From assembly GCA_963665865.2 (NCBI GenBank), contig CAXXWF010000001.1, positions 2,232,001-2,296,000 of the forward strand: 64,000 nt of DNA, read 5' to 3'. A model generated the notes under the pieces. That model was not told where the DNA came from, made no database searches, and saw only the letters and a program-made list of their open reading frames with translations. The translations under genes and the position numbers were made by a program. Positions 59,463-64,000 of this stretch are shown here, in pieces (positions within the stretch are counted from its first letter, which is position 1; each line of letters begins with the position of its first letter). The stretch comes from PHAA01 sp963665865 (GTDB taxonomy: Bacteria > Bacillota > Syntrophomonadia > Syntrophomonadales > Syntrophomonadaceae).

Positions 59463-60226
59463 TACTTTATTAATCCCATGACAAGGCCTATATCTTTTTC
59501 CATCACGCTTAACACGTTATTGACCAGCGCAGTCATTATTGGCAGCACAGCCACAAGGGTTATGAGGCCTAAACCGGTCTTAATGGGAAAGCTAAGTACA
59601 AAAACATTCAACTGCGGCACCGTTCGGGCCATAATACCTAGTGCTATATCACAGATAAGAAAGGCCACAATAAAAGGAGCCGCCATTCTTATACCTAATG
59701 AAAACATTTCAATAAAAATTTTCAATATGCCGGTTACAAAGGTTGTTTGCAAAACCGTGCCATTAACCGGAATTAAAGTGTAGCTATAAGAAATAGCCAT
59801 TAATAGACGATGATGCCCATCCACGGCTAGAAACAGCAATATTTGCAGGAGATACATAAACTGGCCGATAAGAGTGATACTGCTATTATTCACTGGATCA
59901 ACAATTGATGCCATAGCAAAACCCATTTGGTTATCAATGAGTTCCCCGGCAATCTTAAGAGCTGTAAACGTCAGTATGCTTGCGTAACCGAGAATTAGAC
60001 CCACAACCACTTCCTTGATTATCAATAAAGAATAAGCTACCAAATCCAACGGGATGTTTTTCGCTATTGGAAGTGTAGGTATTATTAGTACCGTTAAGAA
60101 CACGGCCAGACCTAGTTTTATCATATTAGGCGTATTCTTGATTGAAAAAAAGGGAGCTAATGACATAAATGATGTTAGTCTAGCCAAAATCAAAAAACTC
60201 CATGGTAAGTTGTCCCACCCTAGCAT
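59462..60226 (-). CDS. fliR: Flagellar type III export protein FliR
   Basis: Integral membrane protein of about 254 residues with six membrane helices; FMSLAPFFSIKNTPNMIKLGLA and GFAMASIVDPVNN are typical. The second ATG (60226) is placed seven bases after AAGGGGG, the first ATG only one base after it. Stop overlaps the flhB start. Confidence 0.93.
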   Translation of the reverse strand: MLGWDNLPWSFLILARLTSFMSLAPFFSIKNTPNMIKLGLAVFLTVLIIPTLPIAKNIPLDLVAYSLLIIKEVVVGLILGYASILTFTALKIAGELIDNQMGFAMASIVDPVNNSSITLIGQFMYLLQILLFLAVDGHHRLLMAISYSYTLIPVNGTVLQTTFVTGILKIFIEMFSLGIRMAAPFIVAFLICDIALGIMARTVPQLNVFVLSFPIKTGLGLITLVAVLPIMTALVNNVLSVMEKDIGLVMGLIK

Positions 60227-60238
60227 GTCCATTCCCCC

Positions 60239-60508
60239 TTAATGAATAACACTGCCCAAATTACCCAGGATTCTTGCAGAAAAGCCCATTATTAGATTAA
60301 GCATCCATGGTCCAAATACTAATAAAGACAATAAAACCGCGATTAGTTTGGGTACAAAGGTCAATGTTTGTTCCTGAATCTGAGTAACAGCCTGAAATAT
60401 GCTGATAATCAATCCCACCACTAAACCCATTAGCAGTGGTGGTGCCGACAACAATAAAGCGGTCAGTACAGTTTCACGGGCTATGCTTATGACCATTTCC
60501 GGACTCAC
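60239..60508 (-). CDS. fliQ: Flagellar type III export protein FliQ
   Basis: Two-helix membrane protein of 89 residues, ISIARETVLTALLLSAPPLL and FVPKLIAVLLSLLVFGPWML. Start GTG with GAGGA upstream. Part of the FliPQR export gate. Confidence 0.94.
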   Translation of the reverse strand: MSPEMVISIARETVLTALLLSAPPLLMGLVVGLIISIFQAVTQIQEQTLTFVPKLIAVLLSLLVFGPWMLNLIMGFSARILGNLGSVIH

Positions 60509-60537
60509 TTACAACACATCCTCAAAAAGTATATAAA

Positions 60538-61344
60538 TCATCGAAAACTTTCCATTAAGGACTTGGTGACCAAATACCAGCCGTCTGTCATAACAAAAAG
60601 CAAAATCTTAAATGGCAGTGAGATCATAACCGGTGAAACCATGAACATACCCATGGACATAAGGGTACTTGCCACCACAATGTCTATAACCAAAAACGGT
60701 AGGAAAATATAAAATCCCATCTGGAACGCGGTTTTAAGTTCACTTATAGTAAAGGCAGGAATTAATGTACTCATCGATACATCCTCATTACTTGCCGGTG
60801 CTTCTGTTTTTGACATATTTATAAAAAGTGACAAGTCTTGCTGCCGGGTCTGTCTGATCATGAAGGATTTGATAGGAATTGAAGCTTTATCCATGGCTTC
60901 CGTTTGGCCCATTTGACCGGCCAGGTAAGGTACAATTGCTTGACTATTAACGTCCTGGTAAATAGGTGCCATGGTAAAAAATGTTAAACACAAAGCTAGG
61001 CCAATTATTACTTGAGTAGGGGGTATCTGTTGGGTACCCAGGGCACTGCGCACAAATGCTAAAACAATAACAATGCGGGTAAATGAGGTCATCATAATCA
61101 GAATTGTGGGAGCAAGACTCAAAACCGTTAGAAGAGTCAGAAGTTTGACAGTATCAACCACTTCCTGGGGATTGTCGGTAGGTCTTACCTGTAAATCAAT
61201 ATTTGGTAAAGTGGCAGCCGTTACCGCCTGCACTTTAATAAAAAACATAAACAGACCCACCAACAGTGGTATACACAATATAATGCCAATCCTCTTATTC
61301 ATTGCTGCTGCCACTTCCCCTAGTAAATCTTTTAATGGTATCAT
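60538..61344 (-). CDS. fliP: Flagellar type III export protein FliP
   Basis: Protein of about 254-268 residues with an N-terminal signal-like helix, then LTVLSLAPTILIMMTSFTRI and later helices ending SLPFKILLFVMTDGW. The likely start is the ATG at 61302 (MNKRIGIILCIPLLVG); the first ATG (61344) adds a segment overlapping fliO by 50 bases. Confidence 0.94.
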   Translation of the reverse strand: MIPLKDLLGEVAAAMNKRIGIILCIPLLVGLFMFFIKVQAVTAATLPNIDLQVRPTDNPQEVVDTVKLLTLLTVLSLAPTILIMMTSFTRIVIVLAFVRSALGTQQIPPTQVIIGLALCLTFFTMAPIYQDVNSQAIVPYLAGQMGQTEAMDKASIPIKSFMIRQTRQQDLSLFINMSKTEAPASNEDVSMSTLIPAFTISELKTAFQMGFYIFLPFLVIDIVVASTLMSMGMFMVSPVMISLPFKILLFVMTDGWYLVTKSLMESFR

Positions 61345-61633
61345 TTAAATAAAATTGAAATTCATGGGGTTCATTCTCTTGATAATTATCCATATGTTTA
61401 ATAACATTTACTTCATGTTCGGTGGCACTAACCAGTAAATATTCGTCTCCGGCTTTAACAATATTAATCGTTGCTTTAGGCAGTAAAACTACCTGTTCCA
61501 ATAGCTTTAAATTCCCCCTGTTACGGGAATAATTTTTGGCCACTCCGTATTTGATTAACAAATAGCACAACAATAAGACAATCGGCAGACAAACAATAAC
61601 CCGTATAACTGCTTCCCATAAATTCCATTCCAA
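61295..61633 (-). CDS. fliO: Flagellar protein FliO
   Basis: Small membrane protein of 112 residues with one helix near the N-terminus (VIRVIVCLPIVLLLCYLLI) and the FliO-type beta-rich tail (LKLLEQVVLLPKATINIVKAG). It assists FliP assembly. Confidence 0.85.
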   Translation of the reverse strand: MEWNLWEAVIRVIVCLPIVLLLCYLLIKYGVAKNYSRNRGNLKLLEQVVLLPKATINIVKAGDEYLLVSATEHEVNVIKHMDNYQENEPHEFQFYLNDTIKRFTRGSGSSNE

Positions 61634-61634
61634 G

Positions 61635-62030
61635 CTATTTTGCTCCTCTGCTCGAGTATTCTTCTTCCTTATTAAAGGAACTTATTCTTATTCCCAGGAC
61701 CTCATTTAATACCAGGACTTCTGCATGCGCCAGCCATATGTTATTGGCTAATACATCTACGGTATCACCCGCTATTCTGTTCAGAGCTATTACCTGCTCC
61801 TCGTGTAAATTCAAAACTTCTCTAAGATTGACGGAAGTGCTTCCCAGCTCAACCTGCAGTTCCAGCTCTACCTCATTTAAGAAATTAATATGCTCCTGGA
61901 AGGCTTCAACCTTGTGTGGTTCGAATAGGGAAAACTTCGCCTTTTTAATATTTTTGTTTCTGTTTCCCTTTTCTGAACCCATATTTAGCAATGACTCGAT
62001 TTGTTCCTCCGTGAAATTTCTTAAACTCAT
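61635..62030 (-). CDS. fliN: FliN-like switch/C-ring protein
   Basis: Protein of 131 residues with an N-terminal variable part and a C-terminal SpoA domain (about 48-125, ELELQVELGSTSVNLREVLNL then GDTVDVLANNIWLAHAEVLVLNE). A second SpoA-containing protein besides FliY and FliM. It lies between fliL and fliO. Confidence 0.85.
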   Translation of the reverse strand: MSLRNFTEEQIESLLNMGSEKGNRNKNIKKAKFSLFEPHKVEAFQEHINFLNEVELELQVELGSTSVNLREVLNLHEEQVIALNRIAGDTVDVLANNIWLAHAEVLVLNEVLGIRISSFNKEEEYSSRGAK

Positions 62031-62040
62031 AACCTCATCC

Positions 62041-62484
62041 TTACTGAACTAATAGTTCTTCAAAATATAGACCGGTGATTTTGCCATTTTGCAAACGTGA
62101 ATTTATTTCATCTAATAACGTTTTTTTAAGGGCATCAGTTTGCTGAGGATCTGTCAAAGTGCTGGCTTTAGTATTGCGCAGCACCTTCAATATGCCATCC
62201 TTTACTTTATACATAGATGTATCCAATTCTGTCTTGACTTTATCATCAGAATACTCCAGGGAAATGGTCGTTTTAAGATATCGATGGCTGTCTGTATCAG
62301 CCAAATTTACAGTCATACTCGGTATTTTGACACTTTTAAAGTCCTTGGGGGCAACTTCTGCTGAGGGCTTGGCTATAAACGCAAAATATGCGAATACGGC
62401 AGCAGCTATACACACAACAGCCGTAATTGACACAATCAATAAAGTGCGATTTTTTTTCAGGGGAGCTTGTTGTTCTTCAGCCAT
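62041..62484 (-). CDS. fliL: Flagellar basal body-associated protein FliL
   Basis: Protein of 147 residues with one N-terminal transmembrane helix (about 13-34) and the periplasmic stomatin-like domain (VNLADTDSHRYLKTTISLEYS and KTLLDEINSRLQNGKITGLYF). It supports the stator. SD AGAAGGTG ten bases before the ATG. Confidence 0.9.
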   Translation of the reverse strand: MAEEQQAPLKKNRTLLIVSITAVVCIAAAVFAYFAFIAKPSAEVAPKDFKSVKIPSMTVNLADTDSHRYLKTTISLEYSDDKVKTELDTSMYKVKDGILKVLRNTKASTLTDPQQTDALKKTLLDEINSRLQNGKITGLYFEELLVQ

Positions 62485-62597
62485 GTCTAATCTACACCTT
62501 CTTTGTTACGATTCTTGGCAAGAAATACGGAAAAGAACTATCTGCCGGCACTAACTGCCTGCACAGCAGTTAGTTCTATCCGCATCCCTAACCAGAT

Positions 62598-63401
62598 TTA
62601 TCTCTTAAGACTAAGCAATTCCTGCAGCATTTCATCAGCCGTACGTATCGTTCTGGAATTGGATTGATATCCTCTTTCTGCAATAATCATATCTACAAAC
62701 GACTGAGCCAGATCTACATTGGACATCTCCAGTGCACCAGCGGTTATAGTACCCGCGTTAGTACCCGGGGTGGTAACAGTTGCGGTGCCGGAGGCCGCAC
62801 TTTCAGTGTATGTACTACTTCCGGCCTTGGTTAGCCCGGAGGGATTGACAAAAGTAGCCAAACCTAATTGGGGGCCCGACTGGATAGCACCGCTGGTATC
62901 CGTATATGTGGAAGTCCCATCCGCAGCGATTGTAAGGCCACTGCCGTCAATATTAATAGGAGCTCCAGCTGAGTCACATACCATCATACCATTAGCTGAA
63001 CTCACTAAATTACCGGAACTATCCAATGTAAAAGCACCCGCGCGACTATAATGGTAAGTACTGTTAGTAACGTCGGTGGCGTCTTGCAAGATAAAATATC
63101 CCTCTCCCTCTATCATAAAATCAGTACTGCTTCCAGTTGTGGAGGCAGCCCCCTGGGTAGTAACAGTGGTTATAGCCCCTACCGAAACCCCGAGACCGAT
63201 TTGTTGAGCATTTACCCCTCCGATAGTACTGGCAGTACCTGTTTGCGCACCAGCGATTGTCTGGTTGAGTAAATCCGCGAAAGTTACCGAGCTTTTTTTG
63301 TAACCGGTAGTGTTAACGTTAGCAATGTCATTAGACAGTACATCCATTTTTACTTGGTGGGCTTGCAGCCCTGAAATCCTGGAATAAAGAGCACGCATCA
63401 T
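62598..63401 (-). CDS. flgE: Flagellar hook protein FlgE (short form)
   Basis: Rod/hook family protein of 267 residues: N-terminal ALYSRISGLQAHQVKMDVLS and DIANVNTTGYKKS, middle DFMIEGEGYFIL, and the C-terminal LEMSNVDLAQSFVDMIIAER. It resembles the short hook protein FlgE of B. subtilis (264 residues) and lies behind flgD and the TIGR02530-type gene, as hook genes do; FlgG remains possible. SD GGAGG before the ATG. The sequence 160-225 is Thr/Ala/Gly-rich. Confidence 0.9.
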   Translation of the reverse strand: MMRALYSRISGLQAHQVKMDVLSNDIANVNTTGYKKSSVTFADLLNQTIAGAQTGTASTIGGVNAQQIGLGVSVGAITTVTTQGAASTTGSSTDFMIEGEGYFILQDATDVTNSTYHYSRAGAFTLDSSGNLVSSANGMMVCDSAGAPINIDGSGLTIAADGTSTYTDTSGAIQSGPQLGLATFVNPSGLTKAGSSTYTESAASGTATVTTPGTNAGTITAGALEMSNVDLAQSFVDMIIAERGYQSNSRTIRTADEMLQELLSLKR

Positions 63402-63490
63402 AATAGTTTGCCTCCCTAATTAATCAAATTTTAATTATTAAACCTGTTTTGCTTTGCAACAGATCGTAGGCTTCCTCAGAGAGGTCCGGC

Positions 63491-63871
63491 CTATACAACT
63501 ACTGCACTGTCAATATTGGTAAAAACACTATCCTTCATCCTTGGTCCGTCGACCACCGTTATAACGGTCCGATTATTAACGCTTACAATAAACGCCATGT
63601 CATCCATCATTATACAAGACTCCCGAGACCCTTTGCTTTCGGCTCTATCCACCGCACTATTCAGCCTATTTAACTGCTGAGGCGATACTTGGATATTATT
63701 TTGTTCTAGTCGTTTTAAACAATGGCTGCTGAATTTAACCCCTGCTTCCGGTAACTGTTGCCGTAAAACCTCCTTAAAAGAGAGTCCGGATTCGGGTTTC
63801 TGGATATTGGAATTATTCCGGCTGACCGGAGGTTCCGGTGGAATTGGATAGTATTGGCTAATTTTGCTCAA
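63491..63871 (-). CDS. Flagellar operon protein (TIGR02530-like)
   Basis: Protein of 126 residues with a disordered Pro-rich N-terminus and a conserved block FSSHCLKRLEQNNIQVS, DRAESKGSRESCIMMDD and AFIVSVNNRTVITVVD, which matches the small flagellar operon protein found between flgD and flgE in Firmicutes. Function unknown. The start is TTG with AGGAAGTG eight bases upstream. Confidence 0.82.
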   Translation of the reverse strand: MSKISQYYPIPPEPPVSRNNSNIQKPESGLSFKEVLRQQLPEAGVKFSSHCLKRLEQNNIQVSPQQLNRLNSAVDRAESKGSRESCIMMDDMAFIVSVNNRTVITVVDGPRMKDSVFTNIDSAVVV

Positions 63872-63891
63872 TGTTAAATCACTTCCTGAAC

Positions 63892-64000
63892 CTATTCTTC
63901 ATTAGATATTGCAGTAATAGAGCTTACCGGTATCGAATTTTTGCCAATTATCGCATAGGGAATAGAATTTGCAACAGTAATTGAATCCACCGTACCAGCA
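63892..64000 (-). CDS. flgD: Flagellar hook capping protein FlgD, C-terminal end
   Basis: Only the last 35 residues are in the window. They read AGTVDSITVANSIPYAII, then PVSSITAISNEE and stop, matching the usual FlgD end (GxVxSI...xLxVGGxxVxLSSV). The gene runs off the right edge; its position before the TIGR02530-type gene and flgE supports the call. Confidence 0.75.
   Translation of the reverse strand, partial: AGTVDSITVANSIPYAIIGKNSIPVSSITAISNEE

Overview
The window looks like the chromosome of a low-GC, spore-forming, flagellated, anaerobic Clostridia-type Firmicute. It carries a polyhydroxyalkanoate (PHA) synthesis cluster, a soluble [FeFe]-hydrogenase, sporulation-linked genes (YtxC, PdaB), T-box leaders and an RsbRST stressosome. 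A Syntrophomonas-like (Syntrophomonadaceae) organism fits best, but that is an inference from gene content; no rRNA is present.

Layout. 1-4.6 kb: PHA storage genes on the minus strand (phasin-like, PhaR-like, MaoC/PhaJ-like hydratase, PHA synthase), then a zinc phospholipase C family protein and a second PhaR-like paralog. 4.6-7.1 kb: a PhoB/PhoR-type two-component pair. 7.2-8.8 kb: an IS1182-type element lying inside a palindromic repeat. 8.9-14.3 kb: a TGS-uridine-kinase-like protein, a GGDEF-EAL-CBS-GGDEF protein and a membrane-anchored protein I do not recognise. 14.5-23.4 kb: translation genes (pheST with a T-box, a 30-codon YqzL-like gene, an rRNA methyltransferase, infC-rpmI-rplT behind an attenuated leader, thrS, ytxC). 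23.5-24.3 kb: a 37-codon membrane ORF, an ABC transporter remnant and tRNA-Val. 24.4-28.6 kb: a stressosome operon (RsbR, RsbS, RsbT, an RsbT/RsbX-like fusion) ending in a GAF-GGDEF diguanylate cyclase. 28.9-36 kb: two polysaccharide deacetylases, a metallo-beta-lactamase fold protein, an EamA transporter and a SsuABC-like importer. 36-41 kb: aromatic amino acid genes (aroA, aroB, then a partly duplicated T-box, aroF, pheA). 41.2-43.3 kb: an IS110 element with a frameshift at an A8 run, a field of small hairpins and a frameshifted tautomerase. 43.3-46.4 kb: an LhgO-like oxidoreductase and the [FeFe]-hydrogenase. 47-64 kb: a long minus-strand flagellar/chemotaxis block running from flgD (cut by the window edge) to motAB.

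The points I consider most worth following are: (i) several genes (infC, motA, the FlgF/G-type gene, the M14 peptidase) whose homology- and SD-supported starts are AUA, UUA, AUA/AUU and CUG; (ii) a PheT lacking the usual tRNA-binding B2 domain; (iii) one T-box specifier region followed by two antiterminator/terminator switches; (iv) a stressosome whose output appears to be c-di-GMP; (v) a dispersed GGGGACA/TGTCCCC palindrome family that hosts an IS and supplies the C-terminus of a gene; and (vi) an unexplained array of mini-hairpins near 42.8 kb. No CRISPR array, rRNA operon, prophage or recognised defence system was seen.
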